NCBI GenBank assembly: GCA_947492175.1 | Contig: CANLMQ010000011.1 | Coordinates: 1 to 64,000, forward strand | Length of the DNA stretch: 64,000 nucleotides | From: an uncultured Draconibacterium sp. | GTDB lineage: Bacteria; Bacteroidota; Bacteroidia; Bacteroidales; Prolixibacteraceae | Direction: 5' to 3' | Part shown: one piece after another, positions 27,516 through 36,376 of the stretch | Numbering within the stretch: the stretch's first letter is position 1 | Layout of the letters: every line of letters starts with the position of its first letter | The notes under the pieces: model-generated | What the model was told of the DNA's origin: nothing | The model's database searches: none | Seen by the model: the letters and a program-made list of their open reading frames with translations, nothing else | Made by a program: the position numbers and the translations under genes

Positions 27516-29156
27516 ATGAAAAATATAAAACATGTAGCTCGTTTTCATTTCGTCTTCTTAATAGTATGCCAAATGTTTCTGTTCTCGTGTGAAAGCAAAA
27601 TTATGGAGGAGGTTGAATCGATTAACGATATTACTTCAAATCCTCTACATAATAATTTAGACCAGGGTGATGATGCGCGTATTTCGGTTTGGCCAGCTTT
27701 TAATGGTCGGTTGCTGGAAACAGCGAAATCCGTTCAGGGGCTTCGAAACAGAAGCAACCACAATAAAATTTGGATTAATAAAGGAGAAGATATGGATTGG
27801 CCTACGATCTATGAGAACTATGGCCACACTCAATCCGTATCAATTCAGCCCGCAACAGTTGATGGTTTGATGCAGGTAATTTACAATTTTCGAGATGTCT
27901 TTAATGGGTATATTCTGTACGACTACAACTCTAATCCAGTATCTCTTTACATAGCGCTTTCACTTGCTGGCCCTATGAATGCAGCCGTAGTCGATGTTTC
28001 CATTGAACAGCATTTTATCACTAAGTTTGGCAATACAAAACCACTTATAGAAGACGTTACAGGACGGACTTACACATGGTTGTTTAATAATCATAAAGAT
28101 AAGTTTGAAAAAAATGGTATTGTCTTGAAGAATAACTATAATGAGGTTCAAGCCGCGGATCTCGCAGTTAGATTAAAGTGGCCTATCGTTACAACTTATG
28201 GTAGAGTGGATACTGAAAAATGGTTCAAATATCATATGGACACTGGAGGACTCGTCGCGGGATGGGTACCTGCCTATTTTAAGGGCAAAGAAGATGATGT
28301 AATCAAGTATTACTCTGGATTTGGTCTCGATTTAGTGGCGGGTTTGAGAACTTCTCATAATTTGAGTGTCAAATATAAGATCGATAAATTTAAGTATACT
28401 CAGCCAGATTACCCTTCGTCCTACGCAATCAATGCCAATAAGCATTATGTTGCGCTGTATGCATACAGTGGTGGAAACATTAAGTATTTAAATGGGCGCT
28501 TTTTGACCGATACCGGAGCCAATTATGACAGTGATGATTGGATAAACAGAAATCATACGGTTCCTATTACTTGGTCTATTGCTCCACGGGCGGTTGAGTT
28601 GTCTCCAATTCCGTTACAAGAGATCTATAGCCGCCGGAAGAATGAAGACATGTTTGTTGCAGCTTATTCAGGGCATTCATATATACATCCAAGTCATTAC
28701 TCAAATCTCACAGCTTTCACAGATAAAATGGTGCCGTTTCTTCAGAAAGCCGACCTGCATTATGTAAGTATTCAGGATCCGTCTACTACGATCACCCAAA
28801 GTTGGGTAAATGATTACGGTAATCTGTTTCTTGAAAAGCCTCAGGTTAAAGGATTGTACGTCCAATCGACGAATACCATAGGACAGATTTTTGAGGGGGC
28901 GAATGGTAAGCCTGTTGTTACTCGTCGCCTAGGAATGAGGATCGAGGGTAGCCAAACTAATATGAATAATTTTATTAATGTGCTGAATAACTTGCAGCCC
29001 AACATAAATAATGCATCGGGTTATACGGTTATTTCTGTAGATCTTGAAAAAACAAGCGTACAAGATTGCCAGACACTGGCAGACAGTGTGGATGATCATA
29101 TTGAGTTTGTGACAATGGATGAACTATTCTATCATATTCGCAATCAGTTGTTTTAG
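27516..29156 (+). CDS. GxGYxYP-family lipoprotein with altered signature motifs
   Basis: 546 residues from ATG at 27516. The signal peptide ends FLFSC with Cys25, so it is lipidated. The body matches the two-part GxGYxYP architecture, putative glycoside hydrolases of unknown activity: an N-terminal Rossmann-like part to about 290 and a C-terminal part with ITWSIAPRAVELSPIPLQEIYSRRKNEDMFVAAYSG and KADLHYVSIQDP. The name-giving motif, normally G-x-G-Y-x-Y-P, reads GHSYIHP (386-392), and the SDGDN-like acidic motif reads SGGN (318-321). The protein may therefore bind rather than cleave glycan. It is in the polysaccharide locus between the GH42-like and GH92 genes. Confidence 0.7.
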   Translation: MKNIKHVARFHFVFLIVCQMFLFSCESKIMEEVESINDITSNPLHNNLDQGDDARISVWPAFNGRLLETAKSVQGLRNRSNHNKIWINKGEDMDWPTIYENYGHTQSVSIQPATVDGLMQVIYNFRDVFNGYILYDYNSNPVSLYIALSLAGPMNAAVVDVSIEQHFITKFGNTKPLIEDVTGRTYTWLFNNHKDKFEKNGIVLKNNYNEVQAADLAVRLKWPIVTTYGRVDTEKWFKYHMDTGGLVAGWVPAYFKGKEDDVIKYYSGFGLDLVAGLRTSHNLSVKYKIDKFKYTQPDYPSSYAINANKHYVALYAYSGGNIKYLNGRFLTDTGANYDSDDWINRNHTVPITWSIAPRAVELSPIPLQEIYSRRKNEDMFVAAYSGHSYIHPSHYSNLTAFTDKMVPFLQKADLHYVSIQDPSTTITQSWVNDYGNLFLEKPQVKGLYVQSTNTIGQIFEGANGKPVVTRRLGMRIEGSQTNMNNFINVLNNLQPNINNASGYTVISVDLEKTSVQDCQTLADSVDDHIEFVTMDELFYHIRNQLF

Positions 29157-29199
29157 AGCACAGTGCTTTAGATGATTGGCGAACTACTAGGGCAAAAAC

Positions 29200-29244
29200 G
29201 AGTTCACAAACATCAATACACAATGCATTGATGTTTGTGAACTC
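29200..29244. other. Perfect 18-bp inverted repeat
   Basis: GAGTTCACAAACATCAAT (29200-29217) and its exact complement (29227-29244) are separated by 9 nt. The hairpin follows the GxGYxYP gene by 43 nt and precedes GH92 by 160 nt. No T-run follows, so it is not a standard terminator; it could be an RNA-stabilising stem, an operator or an element end. Confidence 0.8.
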
Positions 29245-29404
29245 CATATGTTTGTCGGGGTATTCCAATGGGATTTAAGGTACGAGGAATCTAAATCAGA
29301 ATTGTAAGGAACACTTCGTAATGGATTTTAATTAACCAATTGTAAAAGAAGAAGGATGAATAAATGATGATGTGTCATATCAGATAAAATAAAAATAAAA
29401 GAAT

Positions 29405-31675
29405 ATGAATAAAAGATTAACATTATTACTTGTGTTTATTGGCTCATTGTCAATATTTCAGACACGCGCACAGCAGCCCATCGATTATGTGAATACATTG
29501 ATGGGAACCGATTCCGAATTTAAATTGTCGAATGGAAATACTTATCCGGCAATAGCATTGCCATGGGGAATGAATTTCTGGACACCCCAAACCAATAAGA
29601 TGGGGAATGGCTGGGTTTATGGTTACGATGACAATAAAATACGTGGTTTTAAGCAAACCCATCAGCCCAGTCCATGGATTAATGATTACGGTCAGTTTTC
29701 GCTATTCCCCTCAACCGGAGAATTAAAAATAAATGAAGATGAACGGGGCAGTTGGTTTTCGCACAAAGCTGAGACAGCAAAGCCTCATTATTACAAAGTA
29801 TATTTAGCAGACTACGATGTGGTAACCGAAATAACCCCAACAGAGCGGGCTGCAATGTTCCGTTTTACATTTCCTGAAAACGATAAATCGTATGTATTGG
29901 TTGATGCCTTTGATCAGGGGTCGTACGTAAAAGTAATTCCTTCGGAAAATAAAATAATGGGTTATACGACCCGCAACAGTGGAGGTGTCCCCGAAAATTT
30001 TAGAAATTATTTTGTTGTTGAATTTGATAAGCCCTTTACAAAAAGTAATGTGTGGAAAAACGATAAAATTGTAAATGGTAAGTCAGAGTTAGAAGATGAC
30101 CATGTGGGTGCTGCTCTTCAGTTTAAGACGAAAAAAGGCGAACAGGTTCATGCACGTGTGGCTTCATCTTTTATTAGTTTCGAGCAGGCAGAGCTTAACA
30201 TGAAAGAACTGGGGAATGATTCATTCGACCAGGTAAAAGAAAAAGGCGAAGCCATATGGAATAAAGAACTTTCGCGCATTGCTGTTGAGGGAGGAAGTGA
30301 TGAACAAATCAGAACCTTTTATTCTTGCCTTTACAGGGTGCTGCTTTTCCCACGTAAGTTTTACGAATTTGATGCCGAAGGCAACATCTTTCACTATAGC
30401 CCATACAACGGCAAAGTACTGCCTGGTTATATGTTTACCGATAATGGATTTTGGGACACTTTCCGGGCTGTGTTCCCATTTTTTAACATGATGTATCCAT
30501 CATTGAACGAAAAAATTCAGGAAGGTTTGGTGAATGCCTATAAAGAAAGCGGTTTTTTACCAGAGTGGGCAAGCCCCGGACATCGCAACTGTATGATCGG
30601 TTCAAATTCAGCTACTTTAATTGCCGATGCCTATCTGAAAGGTTGTCGTGGTTACGATATTGAAACACTTTGGGAGGCAGTTCTCAAGAATTCGGAAAAC
30701 GAAGGGCCAATGAATTCGGTTGGCCGGTACGGAGTAGATTATTACAATAAATTGGGTTACGTTCCGTATGATGTGGGTGTGAATGAAAATGTGGCCAGAA
30801 CATTGGAGTATGCTTTTGCGGATTTCTGTATCTATAAATTGGGGCAGGCACTTGGAAAACCCGAGAATGAAATTGAAATTTTTGCAAAACGTTCGCAAAA
30901 CTACAAGAATGTTTTTGACAAAGAACATAAGCTAATGAGAGGTAAAAATGAAGATGGTACATTTCAGAAACCGTTCAGTCCCTTCAAATGGGGTGATGCT
31001 TTTACCGAAGGAAACAGCTGGCACTACACCTGGTCTGTTTTTCATGATGTGCAGGGTTTGGTTGATCTGATGGGTGGAAAGGATAATTTTGTTTCTATGT
31101 TGGACTCCGTATTTGCGGTACCCCCTGTTTTTGATGAATCGTATTACGGAAAAGTAATTCATGAAATTCGGGAAATGCAGATTATGAACATGGGGAATTA
31201 TGCACATGGCAATCAACCTATTCAGCACATGCTTTACCTATATAATTACGCAGGACAACCATGGAAAACACAGTACTGGGTGCGCGAAGTTATGAATCGC
31301 TTGTATTCTTGCTCTCCTGATGGTTATTGTGGAGATGAAGATAACGGGCAAACTTCGGCTTGGTATGTGTTCTCCGCCATGGGTTTCTACCCGGTAGCTC
31401 CGGCAACCGATCAATACGTAATCGGCTCACCGCTTTTCAGTAAAATTACGGTGCAACTTGAAAACAGGAAAACAATTATAATTGATGCACCAATGAATGG
31501 AAAGGACAACCGCTATGTTCAATCCATCAAATGGAATGATACTATCTGGAGTAAAAATTATTTTAATTATTCTGAACTGATGAAGGGAGCTAAAATCAGT
31601 TTTGAAATGGGAGACAAACCCAATAAACATAGAGGGGGAGCGGTTGATGCTGTGCCTTATTCATTTTCAAAGTAG
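29405..31675 (+). CDS. GH92-family glycosidase (alpha-mannosidase family) with Gln at the acid position
   Basis: 756 residues with a Sec signal peptide (cleavage after TRAQ, about residue 22). End-to-end GH92: NTLMGTDSEFKLSNGNTYPAIALPWGMNFWTPQ at the start, and PDGYCGDEDNGQTSAWYVFSAMGFYPVAP near the end. GH92 enzymes are Ca-dependent exo-alpha-mannosidases; the two general-base Asp residues are present (D644 and D646 in GDEDNGQ). The general acid, normally Glu in the GNEP motif, is Q604 (HGNQP). From memory, Gln occurs there in GH92 enzymes that release mannose from phosphate, a leaving group that needs no acid. It is in the operon-like run ending with a second sulfatase 24 nt downstream. Confidence 0.93.
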   Translation: MNKRLTLLLVFIGSLSIFQTRAQQPIDYVNTLMGTDSEFKLSNGNTYPAIALPWGMNFWTPQTNKMGNGWVYGYDDNKIRGFKQTHQPSPWINDYGQFSLFPSTGELKINEDERGSWFSHKAETAKPHYYKVYLADYDVVTEITPTERAAMFRFTFPENDKSYVLVDAFDQGSYVKVIPSENKIMGYTTRNSGGVPENFRNYFVVEFDKPFTKSNVWKNDKIVNGKSELEDDHVGAALQFKTKKGEQVHARVASSFISFEQAELNMKELGNDSFDQVKEKGEAIWNKELSRIAVEGGSDEQIRTFYSCLYRVLLFPRKFYEFDAEGNIFHYSPYNGKVLPGYMFTDNGFWDTFRAVFPFFNMMYPSLNEKIQEGLVNAYKESGFLPEWASPGHRNCMIGSNSATLIADAYLKGCRGYDIETLWEAVLKNSENEGPMNSVGRYGVDYYNKLGYVPYDVGVNENVARTLEYAFADFCIYKLGQALGKPENEIEIFAKRSQNYKNVFDKEHKLMRGKNEDGTFQKPFSPFKWGDAFTEGNSWHYTWSVFHDVQGLVDLMGGKDNFVSMLDSVFAVPPVFDESYYGKVIHEIREMQIMNMGNYAHGNQPIQHMLYLYNYAGQPWKTQYWVREVMNRLYSCSPDGYCGDEDNGQTSAWYVFSAMGFYPVAPATDQYVIGSPLFSKITVQLENRKTIIIDAPMNGKDNRYVQSIKWNDTIWSKNYFNYSELMKGAKISFEMGDKPNKHRGGAVDAVPYSFSK

Positions 31676-31699
31676 AAAAATATCAAAAACAACTAAAGG

Positions 31700-33313
31700 A
31701 TGAAACATTTTACACTATTACTATTGTGCTTTATATTGCTGATCAGATGTTCAACCAAAGTAGAAAAAGCACCACCAAATATCCTGTTCATAATGTCAGA
31801 CGACCATGCTTATCAAGCTATAAGCGCTTACTCAAATAAATTAACAAATACACCAAACATTGACAGAATTGCCAACGAAGGCATGTTATTTACCAATGCC
31901 TGTGTAACGAACTCTATCTGTGCTCCATCAAGGGCAACAATATTAACCGGTAAACATTGCCATTTACATGGGAAAACCGATAACGTTTTTCCATTTGATA
32001 CTACCAATGTAACTTTCCCACAGTTGTTGCAAAAAGCTGGCTATGAAACGGCTCTGTTTGGTAAGTTGCACTTCGGAAACAGCCCGAAAGGGTTCGATGA
32101 GTTCAAGATCCTTCCGGGGCAAGGGTGGTACTACAATCCTGAATTCATTACAAAGCACGAAGGGAAAAAAGTTGTTGAGGGATATACCACAGATATAATA
32201 ACCGATATGACATTGAACTGGATGAAAGAAAAAAGAGACCCAGAGAAGCCTTTTCTGATGATGTACCTGCACAAAGCTCCGCACCGCGAGTGGCTACCTG
32301 CACCACGTCATTTTAAAGAGTATACTCAAAAAACCTTCCCTGAACCTGAAACACTTTTCGATGATTACGAGGGAAGAGGTACCGCTGCAAAAGAAGCAGA
32401 AATGAACATCCTAGACCACATGAACTGGGCAGGTGATTCAAAAATTCGTCCTGAAATTATGGATGAATTGGGCATACCCGAAACCTCTAACTGGGATAAA
32501 GATGCTTATGCCCGTGAAGTAGGACGAATGAACCCGCAGCAACGCACAGAATGGGATGCTATTTACGACCCAATAAACGAGGAGTTCAAAAAGAATTATA
32601 AGAATATGTCGCAAAAAGAACTGATGAGCTGGCGTTATCAACGTTATATGCAGGATTATTTAGGCTCTATAGCCGCAGTTGACGAAGGAGTCGGACGTGT
32701 TCTGGATTATTTGAAAGAAAGTGGCTTAGATGAAAACACAATTGTAGTATATACTTCAGATCAGGGTTTTTACCTTGGGGAGCATGGCTGGTTTGACAAG
32801 CGCTTTATTTACGAAGAGTCGTTTAAAACACCGTTATTGGTAAAATGGCCTGGTGTTATTCAACCAAAATCGGTAAACACCCAAATGGTGCAAAACCTCG
32901 ATTTTGCACAAACCTTGCTTGAAGCAGCCGGTGTTGATGCGCCTGACGATATGCAGGGAGAAAGCCTGATTCCTTTGTTTAAAGGGCAAAATGAAGGTTT
33001 TAGGGATGCAGTTTACTACCACTATTATGAATATCCTGCTGTACATATGGTAAAACGCCACTACGGAATTGTGAACGAAGACTATAAGTTAGCACATTTC
33101 TATTACGACGTAGATGAATGGGAGTTATACGACCGTAAAAAAGATCCGCAGGAAATGGAGAATGTTTATAATAATCCTGAATATGTGGATATAGTAAATG
33201 AGTTAAAACAAAAACTTGATGATCTTCGCGCCAAATACGGTGACTCACAAGAGCTTGACAAACAATATGTTGATAAGTTTTTAAAACGGAAGGATTTAGA
33301 ACATGTACATTAA
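31700..33313 (+). CDS. S1-family sulfatase, lipoprotein, GlcNAc-6-sulfatase-like
   Basis: 537 residues. Lipobox ILLIRC gives Cys17. The core begins PNILFIMSDDHAYQAISAYSNKLTNTPNIDRIANEG, the form typical of N-acetylglucosamine-6-sulfatase/S1_11-like enzymes, and the formylglycine cysteine is C74 in C-A-P-S-R (74-78). YTSDQGFYLGEHGWFDKRFIYEESFKTPLLVKWPG is the conserved C-terminal active-site segment. Exact substrate cannot be read from sequence. With the GH92 just upstream, a sulfated N-glycan or sulfated mannan is a reasonable guess. It is the last gene of the polysaccharide locus. Confidence 0.93.
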   Translation: MKHFTLLLLCFILLIRCSTKVEKAPPNILFIMSDDHAYQAISAYSNKLTNTPNIDRIANEGMLFTNACVTNSICAPSRATILTGKHCHLHGKTDNVFPFDTTNVTFPQLLQKAGYETALFGKLHFGNSPKGFDEFKILPGQGWYYNPEFITKHEGKKVVEGYTTDIITDMTLNWMKEKRDPEKPFLMMYLHKAPHREWLPAPRHFKEYTQKTFPEPETLFDDYEGRGTAAKEAEMNILDHMNWAGDSKIRPEIMDELGIPETSNWDKDAYAREVGRMNPQQRTEWDAIYDPINEEFKKNYKNMSQKELMSWRYQRYMQDYLGSIAAVDEGVGRVLDYLKESGLDENTIVVYTSDQGFYLGEHGWFDKRFIYEESFKTPLLVKWPGVIQPKSVNTQMVQNLDFAQTLLEAAGVDAPDDMQGESLIPLFKGQNEGFRDAVYYHYYEYPAVHMVKRHYGIVNEDYKLAHFYYDVDEWELYDRKKDPQEMENVYNNPEYVDIVNELKQKLDDLRAKYGDSQELDKQYVDKFLKRKDLEHVH

Positions 33314-33362
33314 TCCTTAAGGGTACTTTTATTTCATTTTATTGATATTTATTACTAGTTAT

Positions 33363-33378
33363 CACTAGTGTTCGATTA
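33363..33378. repeat. Solitary IS-end-like sequence
   Basis: CACTAGTGTTCGATTA differs at only two positions over the 16-nt left end of the IS4 element (CACTAGTGTCCGACTA) and is preceded by the same TAT. No partner end or transposase follows. Probably the scar of a related element. Confidence 0.6.
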
Positions 33379-33410
33379 ATTTATAAGAGCTAAAATTTAA
33401 GTGATAATCT

Positions 33411-33593
33411 ATGATCTTAACATTATATTCTATTGCTTATGCATGCCCTAAAGATGAGAGGAATGATGATTGTCCACTTTTGGCAATAGATCATCTTTCT
33501 TTTAAAGAAAAAATTGATTGGATAAGTGAACTCGACAAAGAGTCTCAGGAATTCACTTTAATGCATCATTTTTTTTGCACAAAAAAACGCTAA
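33411..33593 (+). CDS. Small hypothetical protein
   Basis: 60 residues with four Cys (Cys12, CPLL, and FFC near the end) and the pattern CPKDERNDDCPLLAIDHLSFKEKIDWISELDKES ending in a basic tail. Similar short proteins of the form C-P-x(5-9)-C-P, hydrophobic-D-x-L-S-F-x-x-K, occur as hypothetical genes in Bacteroidota from memory, but I cannot name a family. The Cys pattern and fixed spacing argue for a real gene. It begins 33 nt after the solitary IS end and may belong to that element. Confidence 0.5.
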   Translation: MILTLYSIAYACPKDERNDDCPLLAIDHLSFKEKIDWISELDKESQEFTLMHHFFCTKKR

Positions 33594-33772
33594 ATAGTTT
33601 GGTTTAATTTAATTAGATATAGTTTGGTTAGTTAGACTGGGTATCTTCCTTCGGGAGGGTGCCCTTTTTAATGTATAATCTTTTGGGGGAAATACTCGAA
33701 CACTCTCTCAAATAACAAAAGGGGAAAAACAAGACAACAGCCTGTGAACGATTCAACCCGATAAGGGAATTG

Positions 33773-34024
33773 GAAAAACTGCCAGAGGAACACTCCGGCT
33801 TGCCAATTATTTCACAGAAATTGTCAAGGGGAAGCTTTACAGGCCCAATTAAATCAGAAAAATTGCCAGGGGAATGGTCACTGTGTGTAATTAAATCAGA
33901 AAAATTGCCAAGGGGACGGTTGCCATTGCCAATTAAATCAAAAAAAATGCCAATGGGCTGGTGAACCGGGCCAGTTGAAGCTAAAAAAGTTGCCAATGGG
34001 AGGGTGAAACTACCAGTTGGAATA
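33773..34024. repeat. 42-bp minisatellite, six units
   Basis: Units start at 33773, 33815, 33857, 33899, 33941 and 33983, each exactly 42 nt, starting as GAAAAATTGCCAGGGG and ending near CAATTAAATCA. Units diverge at the middle. As 42 is a multiple of 3, the array is open in more than one frame; on the plus strand it reads as a 14-residue repeat KLPxxxxxxxxIKSE. It lies just beyond the terminator of the minus-strand gene at 34091. Confidence 0.9.
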
Positions 34025-34065
34025 AAAAAAAGCCCCGGGGGAAGGATCAGACCTTCCCCGGGGCT
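34023..34065 (-). terminator. Strong terminator of the 34091-34777 gene
   Basis: On the minus strand AGCCCCGGGGAAGG pairs with CCTTCCCCCGGGGCT (one bulge), and eight T follow. It ends the minus-strand gene 25 nt upstream and overlaps the last bases of the minisatellite. Confidence 0.9.
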
Positions 34066-34090
34066 GCTAAAATCAAGGTTTTCAGAAAAC

Positions 34091-34777
34091 TTACTTGTAA
34101 TATTTGCTCCGTTTATCTTCATCTTTCCAGAATACATAACGGCCATATTCACGAACCTTACTGTCTTTTTCAAACAGCAAGGTAAAGGCCTTGTCGCGTA
34201 ATAGCTTATTGGCACTACCTTCGCCATCGGCACCATTGGCGGCAGCCAGCAATTCCGACATGCTATGCGAAACCGTCCGTGCCTGCGGAAGAAGATCCGG
34301 CTCTAAATTAATAGTTGTTAAAGGTTCAGGATATTTCTCTCCCAGCACTGCCAGTTCAATCAAATCCTGAATCATATCGGCATGACTGGCTCCCTCGCGG
34401 ATACGTCTTACCTTTTTTATTATATCATCATGGTTGCGGTAAGCAAACGAAAAATGGTGTAACAATTCATCACGCAAAGCATACGCCTGAGGTGCTTGTT
34501 CTTTCCATTGCTTTTGGGCTTCAACGCGTGCCCGGTATTCACTCATCCATTTCGCCTGGCAATAACGCAACGCACCGCTAAGAGGAGTCAATTCATCAAT
34601 TAGGTTCTCATTCATTCCTGCACCCTGTAATGCCTCCCGATCCTCGGCGGCATCAACAGCCAGTGTCTCTGTTTTTGCCACAAAATCATCAACCGGCTGG
34701 TTGGGTGGCTTAACTTTTTCCTGAGGGACTGCCTCAATCGCATCCTTCCATGCATCAAAATCGTCAAGATAACTCAT
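34091..34777 (-). CDS. Hypothetical all-helical protein
   Basis: 228 residues, no signal peptide and no membrane helix. Predicted from its pattern to be helical throughout (EAQKQWKEQAPQAYALRDELLHHFSFAYRNHDDIIKKVRRIREG), acidic at the N-terminus and with a Lys/Arg-rich C-terminal tail ending FWKDEDKRSKYYK. I do not recognise a family. It has a strong terminator, and the 42-bp minisatellite sits immediately beyond it. Similar pairing of such a gene with a repeat array could be tested in other genomes. Confidence 0.7.
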   Translation of the reverse strand: MSYLDDFDAWKDAIEAVPQEKVKPPNQPVDDFVAKTETLAVDAAEDREALQGAGMNENLIDELTPLSGALRYCQAKWMSEYRARVEAQKQWKEQAPQAYALRDELLHHFSFAYRNHDDIIKKVRRIREGASHADMIQDLIELAVLGEKYPEPLTTINLEPDLLPQARTVSHSMSELLAAANGADGEGSANKLLRDKAFTLLFEKDSKVREYGRYVFWKDEDKRSKYYK

Positions 34778-34867
34778 AAAATGTTATTTTTGAACTGTTA
34801 ATAATTGTGTCCCTTCATTGGGACGTTATTTATCTCTTACCGGCAGGCTCTTCCACAGCTTGCCGGT

Positions 34868-35135
34868 TTATTTCCCTGTGAAATAAGATTTGAGCCTATT
34901 TCTTAGGTACATTTTTCCATAATGTGTTTTAAAATATTTTTCGCGTTTCATTGCATCTGCTTGCGTTAAACATGCCTCGTAATAAATTAATTTTAAAGGC
35001 CTTCTTCCTTTTGCCGATTTAACCAATCCATTTTGATGTTGCTCAAATCTTAATTTCAATTTTGTGCGTATAGCCTGCATAATTCATTCCGTCCTTTTCG
35101 CTTTTGAGTATTTATGTGTAATAGAATTCTTCCAT
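34868..35135 (-). pseudogene. GIY-YIG endonuclease-like gene, broken
   Basis: From the ATG at 35135 the minus strand reads MEEFYYT, stop (35114-35112), ILKSEKDGMNYAGYTHKI, then after a frameshift LRFEQHQNGLVKSAKGRRPLKLIYYEACLTQ to the end. The order is that of small (about 80-90 residue) GIY-YIG domain proteins: YVYILKS-DG-YIGYT, then a helix with RFEQH, then YYE. One nonsense codon and one frameshift remove the N-terminal motif from the surviving 70-codon frame. The 35136-35359 gap is AT-rich with no gene. Confidence 0.82.
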
Positions 35136-35359
35136 ATTTGAAATTATTTCACAGGGTTAACTTATTTATTAGGAATATGTATGCGAAGGTCTTTGCATTT
35201 TTAGATTTGTTACGGGTTATTAATTTTATGTTTTAGTTATTTACTGAATTCGGGCAGCAAGGATCATTTTTGTTTGTTATGCAAGGTATACATAAGTAAA
35301 ATAAAAATCAATGATAAAAAATCTGCTTCATAGCACTTTTTTGAATAAAAACAGTTTTA

Positions 35360-36376
35360 TCAAAGTACTTCATTCTTATTCAATGAATCTTTAAAATTTC
35401 GTATCCCTTCTTCAAAACCAATTTTTGGAGAATATCCCAATAAACGTTTTGCCCCGGAAATATTAAACCAATGATTTGTACAAAGTTCCTGCAGCACAAA
35501 CCGGGTAATGTAAGGTTCTTGCTGAAGATGAAACAATTTATGTATACTTTCAAGCAACCAGGCAAACAGCCAAACAACAAATTTGGGAACTCTCTTTGTT
35601 ACCGGGGGCAAACCAACAGCTTCTGCAACCGAATTAATAAAACGCCAAACAAAAATGGGTTTACCATTGGTTATAAAAAATGCTTTCCCATTTACCTCAT
35701 TACTTTCAATTTTTGCCAAAGCGAGCAACTGTGCATCAATCAGGTTATCAATATACACGGTATCAATCAGAACGTCCTCCGCTCCTATTTTCCTGAACCT
35801 GCCCGATTTTATCCGTCGCAGTATTTTGGGAATTAACTGCGTATCGCCCGGCCCCCAGATAAGATGCGGACGCAGCGAAATGGTTTTTAGATCGTTTGAA
35901 TTTGCCTCAAGCACCAGTTGTTCTGCAGCGGCTTTGGTTGATGTATAAAAGGAAACCGGTTTGTTGGGATACGCGAGGGTTTCATCAGCATTTAATAAAT
36001 CGGAACCACCAAAAACCACACTTGCCGAGCTGGTAAAAATCAGCTGTTTTACACCTTCTGCACGGCAGGCATTAATTACATTTTCGGTGCCGGTTACGTT
36101 CACCTTGTAAAAATCGTTTTTGTTGCCCCATATTCCTACTTTGGCTGCAACATGAAATACTACATCAATTCCTTCGCACGCCTTTTTAATACTCACGGCA
36201 TCAGTAATATCTCCCTGAATGGATTTTACACCCAACTGCGTATGCTCTTTATATATGTTTCTCGAAAACGACGTTACATCATAACCGGAGTCTGTCAACC
36301 TGCGCACAAGTGCCATGCCGACAAAACCACCGCCTCCGGTAACCAGTACTTTTATTTTATTTTTTCCTGCGCCCAT
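35360..36376 (-). CDS. oleD: OleD-like NAD(P)-dependent 2-alkyl-3-ketoacid reductase
   Basis: 338-residue extended short-chain dehydrogenase of the 3-beta-hydroxysteroid dehydrogenase/OleD type. TGGGGFVG at 13-20 binds NAD(P), and the active site is Y144-x3-K148 (YTSTK); SLRPHLIWGPGDTQLIPKI is typical of the OleD subgroup. In the olefin pathway it reduces the beta-keto acid made by OleA to a beta-hydroxy acid. It is the last gene of the operon and overlaps the OleC-like gene by 25 nt. Confidence 0.85.
   Translation of the reverse strand: MGAGKNKIKVLVTGGGGFVGMALVRRLTDSGYDVTSFSRNIYKEHTQLGVKSIQGDITDAVSIKKACEGIDVVFHVAAKVGIWGNKNDFYKVNVTGTENVINACRAEGVKQLIFTSSASVVFGGSDLLNADETLAYPNKPVSFYTSTKAAAEQLVLEANSNDLKTISLRPHLIWGPGDTQLIPKILRRIKSGRFRKIGAEDVLIDTVYIDNLIDAQLLALAKIESNEVNGKAFFITNGKPIFVWRFINSVAEAVGLPPVTKRVPKFVVWLFAWLLESIHKLFHLQQEPYITRFVLQELCTNHWFNISGAKRLLGYSPKIGFEEGIRNFKDSLNKNEVL

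Noticed and set aside
33770..33964. 64-codon repeat ORF on the plus strand
   Set aside because: Translates the minisatellite; could be expressed, but no promoter or conserved start was seen.
33628..34236. 202-codon ORF on the minus strand
   Set aside because: Spans the minisatellite, the terminator and the end of a clearly better gene at 34091; openness comes from the 42-bp periodicity.
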